Part shown: one piece after another, positions 1 to 10,636 of the stretch
Numbering within the stretch: position 1 is the stretch's first letter
How the letters are laid out: the number at the start of each line of letters is the position of its first letter
NCBI RefSeq assembly: GCF_905171765.1
Contig: NC_053391.1
Coordinates: 147,837,417 to 147,901,416 of the forward strand
From: Bufo bufo
Lineage: Eukaryota; Chordata; Amphibia; Anura; Bufonidae
Direction of reading: 5' to 3'
DNA: 64,000 bases
Notes under the pieces: generated by a model
What the model was told of the DNA's origin: nothing
The model's database searches: none
Seen by the model: only the letters and a program-made list of their open reading frames with translations
Translations under genes and position numbers: made by a program

Positions 1-198
1 AATCCCATTGAGAACTTGTGGTCAATCCTCAAGAGGCGGGTGGACAAACAAAAGCCCACTAATTCTGACAAACTCCAAGAAGTGATTATGAAAGAATGTG
101 TTGCTATCAGTCAGGAATTGGCCCAGAAGTTGATTGAGAGCATGCCCAGTCGAATTACAGAGGTCCTGAAAAAGAAGGGCCAACACTGCAAATACTGA
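1..198 (+). pseudogene. Tc1 transposase C-terminus (partial)
   Basis: An open frame from the window edge reads NPIENLWSILKRRV and on to a stop after KKKGQHCKY. NPIENLW holds the third catalytic acid (Glu) of the Tc1 DDE domain. The two catalytic Asp residues are upstream of the window, so activity cannot be judged. The ending KKGQHCKY matches the usual short basic/aromatic end of Tc1 transposases. It is in sense orientation with POLA1. No break is seen in the visible part. Confidence 0.8.
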
Positions 199-372
199 TT
201 TTGCATAAATGTCATGTAATTGTCGATAAAAGCCTTTGAAACGTATGAAGTTCATGTAATTATATTTCACTACATCACAGAAACAACTGAAACAAAGATC
301 TAAAAGCAGTTTAGCAGCAAACTTTGTGAAAACGAATATTTGTGTCATTCTCAAAACTTTTGGCCACGACTG
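1..372 (+). mobile_element. Tc1/mariner element, 3' part (cut by window start)
   Basis: Contains the C-terminal end of a Tc1 transposase followed by a terminal inverted repeat read outward; its reverse complement starts cagtcgtggccaaaagtttt. The repeat ends at 372 and is followed by TA, the target dinucleotide of this superfamily. The 5' half lies outside the window. Confidence 0.85.
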
Positions 373-692
373 TAATATCATTTAAGTGATATACTTGGTA
401 TGGGTTGCACAAATGCAAGAATATGTGGCTACATGAGATGAGATGTCTAGCCCTGTCAATCAAATGGCTAAGTCAATTTAAAGGTTCAATGTGACAAGTT
501 CCCTTTAAAGATTGCACCCACTCAGGAGCTGAATGATTGCCATAACTGGCCTGAGATGTTATTAAAACGAATAAAGAAAAATGATCTCTCCAAAACAGGA
601 GTGTCTGCTTATTACACTCCCCAACAATGACATTGCAACACCAAGAAGAACAAGACATAAGGTTTTGCAAATGAGAAAGTAGCAAGTGTCTC
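373..692. other. Unique sequence, no gene seen
   Basis: About 320 bases between the Tc1 remnant and a MITE. No exon with bordering splice sites and no repeat structure that I can recognise. Confidence 0.5.
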
Positions 693-696
693 TAGG

Positions 697-970
697 GCTG
701 GGTTCACATCACATTTTTCCCATTAGTTTAACGTATACAAAAAACGTTAAACGGATGCCTCAGACTGATGCCATACAGTGGCATCCATTCACCGTAGAGT
801 TCCATTGCAAAAATAAAAATAAAAAGTATACGCTTTTTTCCATTTTTATTTTTTTTTCCCCGGACCCTGCAGGATACAAGAACATGATGTGCTACGTTTT
901 TGTATCCTTTTTTTAAAAATTTTTAACGTATCCGTTAAACGGAGGCATGAAACGTGATGTGAACCCAACC
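697..970. mobile_element. MITE with GGTTCACATCAC ends (Harbinger-like)
   Basis: Inverted ends: ctgggttcacatcac at left and gtgatgtgaacccaacc at right. Just inside, the sequence is also roughly mirrored (aacgtataca...cggatgcct against gtatccgttaaacggaggc). Flanks are TAG at left and TAA at right, compatible with a 3-bp target. It has no coding capacity. A diverged relative lies at 21670-21835. Confidence 0.65.
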
Positions 971-972
971 TA

Positions 973-1317
973 AGATCTGCAGATGGTCAATTTTCAAGCA
1001 CCTAGCTCCAATCCCTGACATGTGGGAGGTTCATAAAAGCAATATTGAAAGCAAAGTTTTTTTAGCCACATGGAACCTCAAAAATCGGATCAAGTTCTCG
1101 CACTTCTGGAATCAAAACAACTGCTTTACCTGTAAAAATGCACAGGTATAATTTTTCCAAAACTGCTATGATTTTTGGTAAAAAAACAAAAAAAATTTCA
1201 CCTGCATCAGGTGGCCTTACACTACACTGAATGTATCCAGAGATGAATAGAGCTTGATAATTATCACTATTCATAAAGTGCTAAAAACATCTGCTCTTTT
1301 TGTGGAGAGGGGAATTC
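973..1317. other. Unique sequence, no gene seen
   Basis: AT-rich stretch with no recognisable exon or repeat. Confidence 0.5.
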
Positions 1318-1842
1318 TGTGGTATTTCTCACCCATTTTCCTTGGGGAACACAGGAGACCTTGGTATAGCTCATCTCCCTAGGAGGCGTGACACTAAGTG
1401 AAAACTGTTAAGCCCCTCCTCCAGCAGCTATACCCTCAGCCTGGAGAGAGAGACTGCCAGTTTTTGCTTAGTGTCCAAGGAGGCAAGACACTCCCTGCTC
1501 TGCAGGGCTGTTTTCTCTCTCTGTTTCTCCTGGGGTCAAGCTGCGCTAGTGCTGGTCACCCGCACTGCTGCCTCCCCCACAGAAGGCAAGGTGGACCAGG
1601 GCAGCCTAGCTCCACTGCATCCTGCCAGCGCAAGGGTCGCCCGCACGCCAAGTCCCTCTTCCAGCATCCTGCCAACGCGGGGTCAACGCGGCAATCTGCT
1701 CCCTCTCCTCCCCTCCATAGGACATTGCAGACTTCTGAAGGTAGCTGCAGATTGCTGCGGGAGGAATGCTGCAACAGAGCCCGGAGGCCCGCATCTAGCT
1801 GCCCCTTGACACAGGGGTTATACCGGCGTCCCTCCTCTACCC

Positions 1843-2440
1843 TCACGGGCACCCGGTCTCAGGGTCCCCCTCCCTCTTACCGGTCGCTGCTTCAGGGCCA
1901 AGGGGCCCGCACCTAGCTGCCCCTGCCCCTCCTCTATGGGCACCCGGTCTACCAAGGGCAGGGTTTTCTGTGCTGGACTTCAGGGTCCCCCCATTCTTAC
2001 CGGTGCGCTGCTCAGGGCCAGGGGCCAGATCCTGACGCTGCCGAGGCGCAGGGCCCTCGCTTCCGGCCCGCGGGGTGGGCACCCGCCGCCTACATTTACT
2101 GAGCGCGATGCTCCAACAGGCCCCGGCCGGCCGTCGGCGCATTCCGGTCGGCCGGGCGCCGCAAATTTTGGCCCAGGCTTCGCGGCCTGCTGGGCCGCAA
2201 TTCCGGCCCTCCTTCCCCGGGCCCCTGACTCTGCCGGCCCGCGGGGTGGGCACCCGCGGCCGACATGTACATGCGCCACTCCGGCTCCCTCCATGTCCCG
2301 GCCGACTGTCGGTACCTCCCGGTTGGCCGGGCGCCGCAAAATTCCGGCCTCGGTTGGAGGGATCGCTGCGCCGCCCCCCAGGCCGGATCTTTGTTAACCT
2401 TTTGGGTACCTGCCATCTCCAGGGGCCGGCTCCCATCTAG
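1843..2440. repeat. GC-rich segment with an approx. 170 bp duplication inside the DIRS element
   Basis: ccggcccgcggggtgggcac occurs near 2065 and again near 2235, and gccgggcgccgcaaa near 2152 and 2325, so the unit is about 170 bases. The block is very GC-rich compared with the AT-rich intron and is open in several frames, which is a composition effect rather than evidence for coding. Confidence 0.6.
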
Positions 2441-2649
2441 AGGAGACCCTCTATTATGATCTGGGCTTCCTCATGGGCCTGTATGACTGGCCCCTTTCCT
2501 GCCTCTCAGAGATGCTTTGCCCCTGTATAGTGGCCCACTTCTTGCCTCAGAGAGGCTGTGTTTTAAAAAAAAAAAAAAAAACGGGGTAAATAAATTACGG
2601 AATTCTTGTTGGCTGCGCAGGACGCTGCAGCCTGATCTCAGTAGTGCTG

Positions 2650-4830
2650 GCCGTATACATGCCCCCCCCCTTCCATAGGCGGCATGTCGCGCTGGCCAGG
2701 TGCATGTTCCTCTTCTAGGCGGACCCTTGCCCTCTCCCGGGATACGGCATGCGCCCCCTTCCGCCCTTTCTATAGGCAGAATTCGTCACCCTCTCCAGTT
2801 ATGGTGCTGGCCATGTGCATGACCCCCTTCCTAAGTGGAATACTGCACTCTCCCCGGCTGCGGGCTGGCCATGTGCATGACCCCCTTCTTTAGGCAGAAT
2901 ACTGCACTCTCACCGGATACGGTGTGGCCATGTGCACAACCCCCTTCCATAGGCGGAACGCTGCACTCTCTGGATTCGCTGTCAGCCATATGCATGACCT
3001 CCTTCCATAGGCGGAATGCTGCACTTTCACTGGATTCGCTGTCGGCCATGTGCACGACCCCCTTCCATATGCGGTATGCTGCACTCTCACTGGATTCGCT
3101 GCCGGCCATATGCATGACCTCCTTCCCCGACTGCGGGCTGGCCATGTGCATGACCCCCTTCTTAGGGCGGAATACTGCACTCTCCCCGACTGCAGGTTGG
3201 CCATGTGCATGACCCCCTTCCATAGGCGGAATGCTGCACTCTCTCTGGATTCGCGGCCGGCCATATGCATGACCTCCTTCCATAGGCGGAATGCTGCACT
3301 CTCACTGGATTCGCTGCCGGCCATGTGCACGACCCCCTTCCATATGCGGTATGCTGCACTCTCACTGGATTCGCTGCCGGCCATATGCATGACCTCCTTC
3401 CCCGACTGCGGGCTGGCCATGTGCATGACCCCCTTCTTAGGGCGGAATACTGCACTCTCCCCGACTGCAGGTTGGCCATGTGCATGACCCCCTTCCATAG
3501 GCGGAATGCTGCACTCTCTCTGGATTCGCTGCCGGCCATATGCATGACCTCCTTCCATAGGCGGAATGCTGCACTCTCACTGGATTCGCTGCCGGCCATG
3601 TGCACGACCCCCTTCCATATGCGGTATGCTGCACTCACTGGATTCGCTGCCGGCCATGGGCATGCCTCCTTCCCTCAGGCGGCATACATACACTCTCACT
3701 GACTGGGGTTGTTCTCTCGCCGGTAAGTTGCTGGCCATGTGCATGACCCCCTTCCATGGCGGGCTGCTTGCACTTTCACTGGATCCACTGCGAGCCATGT
3801 GCATGACCCTCCTTCCATGGGTGGTGTGCTGCACTCACTGGATTCGCTGCCGGCCATGGGCATGCCTTCTTCCCTCAGGCGGCATACGTACACTCTCACG
3901 GACTGTGGTTGTTTTCTCGCCGGTACGTTGCTGGCCATGTGCATGACCCCCTTCCATGGCGGGGTGCTTGCACTCACTGGATGCGATGCTGGCGATGTGC
4001 ATGACCCCCCCCCCCCCCTTCTCTGGGTGGAATACTGCACTCTCACCGGATACGTTGCTGGCCATGAGCATGGCCCTCTTCCATGGGTGGAGTGCTTGCA
4101 CTCCCATTGGATACGGTGCTGGCCTGGTGCATGACCACCTCTCATTATATGGGCGCAATTTGGCACGCTCATGGGACCCACGGCTGTCCTTGTAGATGCT
4201 GTGCTGGACTCGTACATGTCCCCCTTCATTGGCGGAGTAGTTGCACTCTCTGGAAATTCGGTGTTGGGTGGATTATTGCACCATCACTTAATGCTAGGAT
4301 AACCCTGTGCATGTTCCCCTTTCACTAGGCGGACCTCCTGCGTTCCTGCTAGATACTGTGCGGCCATGTGCATGGCCCCCTTCTGTGCGGAATATGGTAT
4401 GTCCTACTTCTCTGAAGTCGTACTGGCCTTGGGCATCACCCCCTTTTGGGGCGGGCCTTTGCACTCTTACCGACTGCAGTGTTTGCCAGGTACATTTCCC
4501 CTCTTTCTGGGCGGACTGCTTGCGTTCCATCGCATGCCATTCTAGTCTTGTGCGTAACTCCCTTCCGGGCGGCACTTTGCACTTCCGTAGATACTGTGGG
4601 ACTCTGTGGCTGGCCCCCTTCGCTGAGTGACTATTTTGCAGTGAGCGGACGTTCTTGTGCGCTCTTCGTTGTTTGGGCCGTGTATGCCTTCTCCTCCCGT
4701 AGGTGGGTTGGCCGCCTTACTGCTTACGGTGCTGCTCGTATGTATGCCTCCCTTCCTCCTGTGACATACTTGTTTCTCTTGGGATACGATGCTTGCCACA
4801 ATCCTTGCACTCTTCTCTGAAGAGATAATT
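2650..4830. repeat. Minisatellite, 55-60 bp monomer with higher-order units
   Basis: The monomer core is ggccatgtgcatgaccccct followed by a variable part around ataggcggaatgctgcact and a linker such as ctggattcgctgcc. Between about 3003 and 3640 monomers are organised into a 275 bp higher-order unit: the variant with gtgcacgacccccttccata recurs near 3045, 3320 and 3595. From 3651 a different higher-order unit of exactly 200 bp follows (cggccatggg at 3651 and 3851). Toward both edges the monomers become divergent. The array is open over 100-220 codons in several frames on both strands, which follows from repeat lengths and composition. No product is suggested. Confidence 0.85.
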
Positions 4831-5839
4831 CTGCTTCCACCTGACCCGGACGGGTTCTGCTTGCTCTCTACTGCACCGAGCTAGGCGGTTCTCATTCTCG
4901 GTTTTGGATTGTATATTGCGGTTCCGTTGTGACGGTATCCATCATGTAAGTTGGCCCTTCCACCTGGGGAGTGTTCGTTGTTCCTAGATGCATTAATATT
5001 CATCCTCCCGCTGCATTGCTTCCCTGCGCAAGCGGTCCCATGGACGAGAGTGCTGTCTGCAGCGCCCCTCGAATTCTACGTTGGCTCTGGCGGGACTACG
5101 GTTCCCTCGCCTACTACCAATTCCTCCTCTTCGGATGCAGTGTGGTAGGAGTCCTTCCTATGGTCGCCCTCTGCGCTTCAGTTCTGCTCTGCTACCAAGT
5201 TCGGGCCGCTCCCCTCGGGAAGGTCACCCAACTTCTCTTGGGTGCTCAATTATCCAGGTCCGGGGGACCTCCACTTTGGGTTCTTCAGGGTATTTGCCTT
5301 CTGCGAGACGGTGAGCCGGGCGTCTCAGAGTAGCTTTTTTCTCGCCACCTGTGTTTTGGCTCTCGCTCGGGGCATATCACTCCATGTGGATTGCGTTTTC
5401 TAGGCGATTGTCCTGCTGTAGACTTACCTTCTCGGTAACTTGGGAGGATTACCCTTCGGTCAAGATTGTCCTTAGATCTCCCACACCGGGATGGTAGGTC
5501 CCCTTCCTCTGGTGGTAACATCGACATGGACTTTAGCCTGTCTTGTCCTGGCATCTGTCGGGCCCTTTCGGTTCCTTTCGTCTGCCCTTCTGCTTCCCCA
5601 CTCCAGGTGGATACGGGACGACGGGACCAGTTTTGCCAGACTATTCTGCCCGTGTTACTGGTCTGCGCCTGATCACGTTGGGTTTTTCCCGCTTGCCCAG
5701 GCAATTTCAGCGGGCGCGCTAGTGTTCGCTCCCGGCCGTGCTTCGTCCAGGATCTAGTATTGGACTTGGAGTTCTTACCTGGGGTTCTGCGGGAAGCTGG
5801 GCATTCCCCCACTCTGCCTTTCTTTCCCCATGGTTCTGT

Positions 5840-6640
5840 CCTTCTCCAGTCCGGCCTGGACCTGGGACTGGGACTCTGTTCCTTGAAGGGTCAAGTGTCG
5901 GCGCTGTCCATCCTCTTCCAGCGTTCCCTGGCCCCTCTTGGGCCTGTCAAGACCTTCTTCCACAGAGTGGCTCATTGGTTCCTCTGTACCGTCCCCCGGT
6001 ACCGCCCTGGGGACTACATACTGTTCTCTCGGCGCTCCAAGCTTCCCCTTGGAGCCGTTACAGAAGTTCTCTCTACTCCTTCTGTTCTGTACGGTTGTGT
6101 TTCGGTAACCATCGTGTCTCTCAGACAGGTGTCTGGATGGCGGCACTTCTTGTTCCGAGCATTCTGTCCTTCCCCAGGGAAGGACAGTTCTCCATCCCAT
6201 CCCTTCCTTCCTTCTGAAGGTGGTATCTGCCTTTCATCTCAACGAGGCCATCGTCCTCCCCTTCCCACCCGGGAACGGACACTTCACCGATTGGACGTTG
6301 TTCGTGCCTTGCAGTTTTTACTTGGAGATCACCGGCTCTTGTGGTTCTAGGAGGTCCGCGCAACGGTTTGATGACCTCCAGGGTGGCTTTCGCCCGCTTC
6401 ATCAGAATGGTTATTGCTGAGGTTACCGCGCCAAGGGCAGGGTTCCGCCTTCGGTGTCGCCGTTCATTCCACCAGAGCGCAAGGTGTCTCCTGGGCCAGA
6501 GACATTGGGCTTGCGCAATTGTGCAAGGCGGCCACCGGTCTTGCTTGCACGCCTTACCAAGTTCTACAGGGTGCATACTCTGGCTTCGGCGGATGCTGCC
6601 TTGGGCCGCCTGGTTTTGCAGGCGGCGGTTCCTTGATGCC
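5840..6640 (+). pseudogene. DIRS tyrosine recombinase, frameshifted remnant
   Basis: Three + frames together give a DIRS-type recombinase. The N-terminal part reads LQSGLDLGLGLCSLKGQVSA and then LSILFQRSLAPLGPVKTFFH. It moves to another frame with YRPPVPPWGLHTVLSALQ, then a third with VSAFHLNEAIVL. The catalytic core shows HSTRAQGVSWA (His at 6465, Arg at 6474), and after another frame change LTKFYRVHTLASADAALGR, with the candidate nucleophile Tyr at 6565. His-x-x-Arg and a following Tyr are hallmarks of tyrosine recombinases, which integrate the circular cDNA intermediate. At least three frame changes make this copy inactive. The assignment relies on remembered similarity to fish and frog DIRS proteins. 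Confidence 0.65.
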
Positions 6641-6789
6641 TTCGGGTGCTTCGCCTTGGAGCTGTGCCCCCCCCCCTCTTGGACTGCTCTCGAACGTCCC
6701 AAGGTCTCCTGTTTCCCCCAAGGAAAATGGGCGAGAAAACAAGATTTTTGTATAACTTTCTCGCTCTTCCTTGGGGGACACAGTATATA

Positions 6790-7839
6790 CACTCACCTAA
6801 AGAATTATTAGGAACACCTGTTCTATTTCTCATTAATGCAATTATCTAGTCAACCAATCACATGGCAATTGCTTCAATGCATTTAGGGGTGTGGGCCTGG
6901 TCAAGACAATCTCCTGAACTCCAAACTGAATGTCAGAATGGGAAAGAAAGGTGATTTAAGCAATTTTGAGCGTGGCATGGTTGTTGGTGCCAGACGGGCC
7001 AGTCTGAGTATTTCACAATCTGCTCAGTTACTGGGATTTTGACGCACAACCATTTCTAGGGTTTACAAAGAATGGTGTGAAAAGGGAAAAACATCCAGTA
7101 TGCGGTGGTCCTGTGGGCGAAAATGCCTTGTGGATGCTAGAGGTCAGAGGAGAATGGGCCGACTGATTCAAGCTGATAGAAGAGCAACGTTGACTGAAAT
7201 AACCACTCGTTACAACCGAGGTATGCAGCAAAGCATTTGTGAAGCCACAACACGCACAACCTTGAGGCGGATGGGCTACAACAGCAGAAGACCCCACCGG
7301 GTACCACTCATCTCCACTACAAATAGGAAAAAGAGGCTACAATTTGCACAAGCTCACCAAAATTGGACTGTTGAAGACTGGAAAAATGTTGCCTGGTCTG
7401 ATGAGTCTCGATTTCTGTTGAGACATTCAAATGGTAGAGTCCGAATTTTGCGTAAACAGAATGAGAACATGTATCCATCCTCTGATGGCTACTTCCAGCA
7501 GGATAATGCACCATGTCACAAAGCTCGAATCATTTCAAATTGGTTTCTTGAACATGACAATGAGTTCACTGTACTAAAATGGCCCCCACAGTCACCAGAT
7601 CTCAACCCAATAGAGCATCTTTGGGATGTGGTGGAACGGGAGCTTCGTGCCCTGGATGTGCATCCCTCAAATCTCCATCAACTGCAAGATGCTATCCTAT
7701 CAATATGGGCCAACAATTCTAAAGAATGCTATCAGCACCTTGTTGAATCAATGCCACGTAGAATTAAGGCAGTTCTGAAGGCAAAAGGGGGTCCAACGCC
7801 GTATTAGTATGGTGTTCCTAATAATTCTTTAGGTGTGTG
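6790..7839 (+). mobile_element. Tc1/mariner element, internally deleted, DD36E type
   Basis: Left repeat cactcacctaaagaattatt begins at 6790 after TA (6788-6789); right repeat ggtgttcctaataattcttt continues to 7839 and is followed by TA. This TIR family is common in fish genomes. Total length is 1050 bases. It carries a broken transposase and sits at the 3' edge of the DIRS element. Confidence 0.9.
6938..7807 (+). pseudogene. Tc1 transposase, premature stop and internal deletion
   Basis: The likely start is ATG 6938 (MGKKGDLSNFERGMVVGARR), a typical Tc1 helix-turn-helix N-terminus. A TGA at 7040-7042 interrupts the DNA-binding domain in the same frame that then stays open to 7807. The catalytic acids are present: Asp in WSDESRF (codon 7400), Asp in QQDNAPCH (7502) and Glu in NPIEHLWD (7613). 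This leaves 36 residues between the second Asp and Glu (DD36E). The segment normally lying between the first two acids, which includes the Gly-rich VMVWG stretch, is missing: NENMYPSS runs straight into DGYFQQDN. The protein ends KAKGGPTPY. It is inactive on two counts. Confidence 0.88.
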
Positions 7840-7856
7840 TATGTGTATATATATAT

Positions 7857-8062
7857 ATTATACAACGTAGGTTCAGGGCAGCACACCTGGTAGTAGATGA
7901 ATGGGTGCCAGCGATGAAAACACCTTACCAAGGTGTATAATACAGAAAAAATGAAGACACCGCAGCACAAGCTTGATAATAGTCCCAGCAAGTGGACTGA
8001 AACGTCGCAAGGGTGAATAAAGATCCACATTTTTTCACCTGCGGATGTGCTGCGGTGTCTTC

Positions 8063-8068
<6 letters not shown>
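7857..8068. repeat. Dispersed repeat with mirrored gaagacaccgcagcac ends
   Basis: gaagacaccgcagcac near 7951 is matched by gtgctgcggtgtcttcattt near 8047, with an inner stretch aaacgtcgcaagggtgaata. I regard it as a non-coding interspersed repeat of unknown class, bounded by TA-rich DNA on both sides. Confidence 0.5.

Positions 8069-8105
<37 letters not shown>
8066..8105. repeat. (AT)n microsatellite
   Basis: About 20 uninterrupted AT units directly after the preceding repeat. Confidence 0.9.
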
Positions 8106-8108
<3 letters not shown>

Positions 8109-8804
8109 ATTATATTCATTCTCACATATTTGAAAGCGAATTGGTTTAAGGGTGGTATAAACAAAATCACATAAAAACAGTTTTGGATCTGGCATAAAAG
8201 GAGCATCAAATAAAACCAAATAATCGTAAAAAAATTATAATATTGAAATCTTCAAAGGTCATATTCCTTAAATGCCAGAATAAGGCTGTTAGTCTCCAAG
8301 ACTAAAATGCTTCCATACAATTATTATTTATTGTCTCAGGAATCTTATCAAATAAAAAACGCATTGATGCCACTTGCGATTTTGGTGCGGTTTCAGTGCG
8401 TTTTTTTTTTTTGTAAAAATCCAAAAACATTTTTAAAGTGTAAATCGCATAAAAATAATTGTCCAAAAGGTATTTATTGGGAAGATAAAACCAGTTTTCT
8501 CAAAAATTTAATAAAATGATTTCACCTAAATACAAGGTCCTATGATAAGACTTCTCTGAAGAGAGCTCTTCTAATGTACATGTGTTGATTGATTGCATAG
8601 TTTCGGGCTGTGCGGAGACACCCCCTGAAATGGTAACACTCGTTTTTTAATTTATTCCTAATTTTCTTCCATAGCTTTAAGCTTACAAATATTGTACAGG
8701 TTATTGTCTGTCTTTTGTCTTTCTGTTTTGGGAGCGATTATACTTGTGGTATTGACCTGTTTTAATGGAGGACTAAGTCTGTCATACTCTGCTACTTATT
8801 ACAG
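8106..8804. other. Intron sequence before the first visible POLA1 exon
   Basis: AT-rich, no further exon seen. A pyrimidine-containing tract precedes the acceptor at 8804. Confidence 0.6.
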
Positions 8805-8904
8805 GTCGATGATGATGATGACCTGGATGTAGATCAAAATAAAAACAAAAAAGGTCGTCGGAAGGCTGCTTATGCTGGGGGGTTAGTCCTGGATCCAAAA
8901 GTTG
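8805..8904 (+). CDS. POLA1: POLA1 exon ([11 protein letters not shown]... to LDPKV), DNA polymerase alpha catalytic subunit
   Basis: Internal coding exon of the replicative polymerase that extends RNA primers made by primase in the polymerase alpha-primase complex in the nucleus. It lies between an AG acceptor ending at 8804 (tattacag) and a GT donor at 8905 (gtgaga). The 100 bases read as 33 codons plus one base: an acidic stretch, then [19 protein letters not shown], which matches the conserved segment just upstream of motif A in vertebrate POLA1. It ends in phase 1, and the missing two bases of the Gly codon are the first two of the next exon. The acidic run is more Asp-rich than I recall for mammals, as expected for a variable linker. 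No earlier exon was found in 1-8804. Confidence 0.93.
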
Positions 8905-9352
8905 GTGAGAAGTTGATTTTGATATTTTTATTTTTTTGACCCCCTTAAATTGGTTTCCAGTTTTATGTTAATAAATCTTAAACATTGAGTAATGTAAAGT
9001 AAAATTTTTCTGTTTATCAATTTTTCACCAGTTTTGAGTCATATATGAAAGTGAATGGAAACTAAAAATGTGTTCTGTTTCACATGTAGAAATATGATGA
9101 AGCTGGAATTTCTATAAGGGCTCATGCACACGAAAGTGTCCATTCCCTTTTTTGATCCCCATATGTGGAACCATTAACTTCAATGGGGCCTCAAAAAAAC
9201 GGAAATTACTCCGTGTGCGTTCTGTGTTAGGGACAAGCATAGGGCTGTTCTATTATGGGCCGGCCGTTCCATTCCGCAAAATGCGTAACGCACACAACCG
9301 GTATCTGTGTTTTGCAGATTGCAAAACAACAACATTCTTGTGCAATGTTATA

Positions 9353-9683
9353 TTAAAGGTGTTGTCATAGTGTTTAATACTGCTGACCTATGATCAGTGG
9401 TGCTCCAGTTAGTGCCATGGCCTCCTCACACCTTACTAAGCACAGCACCGTCCACTGAATAGCAGCTGTGCTCTGTATTGCAGCATAGCCCAATGCCTTT
9501 GAATGGGGCAATGCTGTTCCAAGGCCATGGCCTAGGAAGAGACTGCAGTGCACAAGGAGCACCACAGTCTCTTCAAACAGCTGATAGGTGTGGGTGCTGA
9601 TAGTCGGACCCCACCGATCAGATACTGATGACCTATCCTCAGAATAGATCATCAGTATTAAACACTCGGACAGCCCCTTTTAA
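9353..9683. mobile_element. TTAA MITE, Kolobok/T2-like
   Basis: TTAA at 9353-9356 and 9680-9683; ends aaaggtgttgtcatagtgtt and ggacagcccctttta are imperfect inverted repeats. The interior has the motif gatactgatgacctatcctc also seen in copies at 41.1, 56.9, 59.8 and 61.6 kb. Kolobok T2 MITEs in Xenopus use TTAA targets; the family name is inferred. Confidence 0.75.
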
Positions 9684-9988
9684 TAGAAATCAGCATGGAA
9701 AACTACTTTTATTAGTTATTACAAAAAAGCTCAGTTGTGAAATATTCTCTTAGATTCATTCAGTGGTGCCCCTGATGCCTAATCTGTATAGTATCGTGCA
9801 GGTCAGTCTACGTCCACCTCCGCTAATCAGCTGTCTGGCCATAGCTCCTGCGCGGGAAGCAGACAGCCTCTTTGTTGTAGATTCATCTTGTCACTGTAGT
9901 GCAGCTCCAATGGACTTTGAGGACAGGCCTTCACTTAATAAAAGGTGGACAACCCCCTTTAAACAAAATCAACAACAAACTGAACACT

Positions 9989-10288
9989 AAGGGTATGTTC
10001 CATATAACAAATTCTGTAAAAGTATCTGCAACGTAATTTGCATCAAAATGTGAATGAGTTACAGGTGGGTTTGTTGCAGATTTTTGGATGGATTTACTGC
10101 ATTACCAAGGGTGAAATCAGTGGTGGAGATCTGCAGAACGGATGGGGATTTAAATGCATACTGTAGGTCAATTTCTACATTGTTTGGATTAGATCTCATT
10201 ATGTCATCCAATTTTCTGCTACCGTAAAACCCTGCAATTTCCTTGGTGAAAATCCGCAGCATATCCGTCCTGTGGGAACATGCCCTTA
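9989..10288. mobile_element. MITE with AGGGTATGTTCC ends
   Basis: taagggtatgttcc at left and ggaacatgcccttat at right are inverted repeats about 300 bases apart. Lies in the intron between the first two POLA1 exons. It has no coding content. Confidence 0.65.
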
Positions 10289-10511
10289 TGGTGCAGGGCG
10301 GTAAGTATTTTCAGGTATTTATTTTCCCCTACATTATGTGCCCCCATTTTCACCTTACAACCTCAGAACGCTCCGGTAGGTTTACACATGTTCCATATTG
10401 AACAGGTCTGTTAATTTCATGAGCATCTTGATTTGGAGTTGTGAGGATTAGCGGATTGGTTTGCTTTACAGATTTGTCAGAATAACTTCATATTCTATAT
10501 TTCCCTTTTAG

Positions 10512-10636
10512 GGTTTTATGACAAGTTCATTTTGCTTCTGGATTTCAACAGCTTGTACCCGTCCATTATACAAGAGTATAACATCTGTTTCACCACAGTG
10601 CATCGAACAGCTGCGAATGCTCAGAATGCAAAAGAG
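10512..10636 (+). CDS. POLA1: POLA1 exon carrying polymerase motif A ([10 protein letters not shown])
   Basis: Coding exon of 125 bases with acceptor tttccctttta|g ending at 10511 and donor GTTAGT at 10637. The first two bases complete a Gly codon split with the previous exon. The remaining 41 codons read [20 protein letters not shown] and on through [19 protein letters not shown] is motif A (region II) of family-B DNA polymerases; its Asp binds the catalytic metal and its Tyr acts as steric gate. All motif residues are intact, so this copy looks functional. The C-terminal part ([12 protein letters not shown]) sits where vertebrate POLA1 proteins vary. The exon ends in phase 0 and joins the next exon in frame. 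Confidence 0.95.

Larger units (their letters stand above)
1318..6785 (+). mobile_element. Decayed DIRS-order retrotransposon
   Basis: The left end (near 1324-1353) has tttctcacccattttcctt, and the complementary ccccaaggaaaatgggcgag lies at 6716-6735, giving inverted ends. A further copy, ttccttgggggacacag, at 6767-6783 forms a hairpin with the right repeat, as expected of the internal complementary region of DIRS elements. DIRS retrotransposons use a tyrosine recombinase instead of an integrase and leave no target duplication. Recombinase remnants occupy about 5840-6640. I could not find recognisable reverse transcriptase or gag; most of 2650-4830 has been replaced by a tandem array. The element is interrupted or bounded at its 3' side by a Tc1 copy at 6790. 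Exact ends are uncertain by tens of bases. Confidence 0.7.

Noticed and set aside
1398..2440. Overlapping open frames of 100-197 codons on both strands
   Set aside because: The region is very GC-rich, so stops are rare in all frames. No frame shows a recognisable domain, and it lies inside a decayed DIRS element.
2831..3638. Repetitive proteins of 120-220 residues (for example GVMHMA/ESSESAA repeats)
   Set aside because: They are translations of the minisatellite in several frames on both strands. The frames are open because of unit length and composition, and no promoter, splice site or conserved domain supports them.
2650..4830. CRISPR-like array
   Set aside because: Units adjoin without unique spacers and the DNA is from a vertebrate nucleus.
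5285..6792. Minus-strand frames of 140-223 codons over the DIRS 3' part
   Set aside because: They are antisense shadows of the recombinase remnant, which is recognisable only on the + strand.
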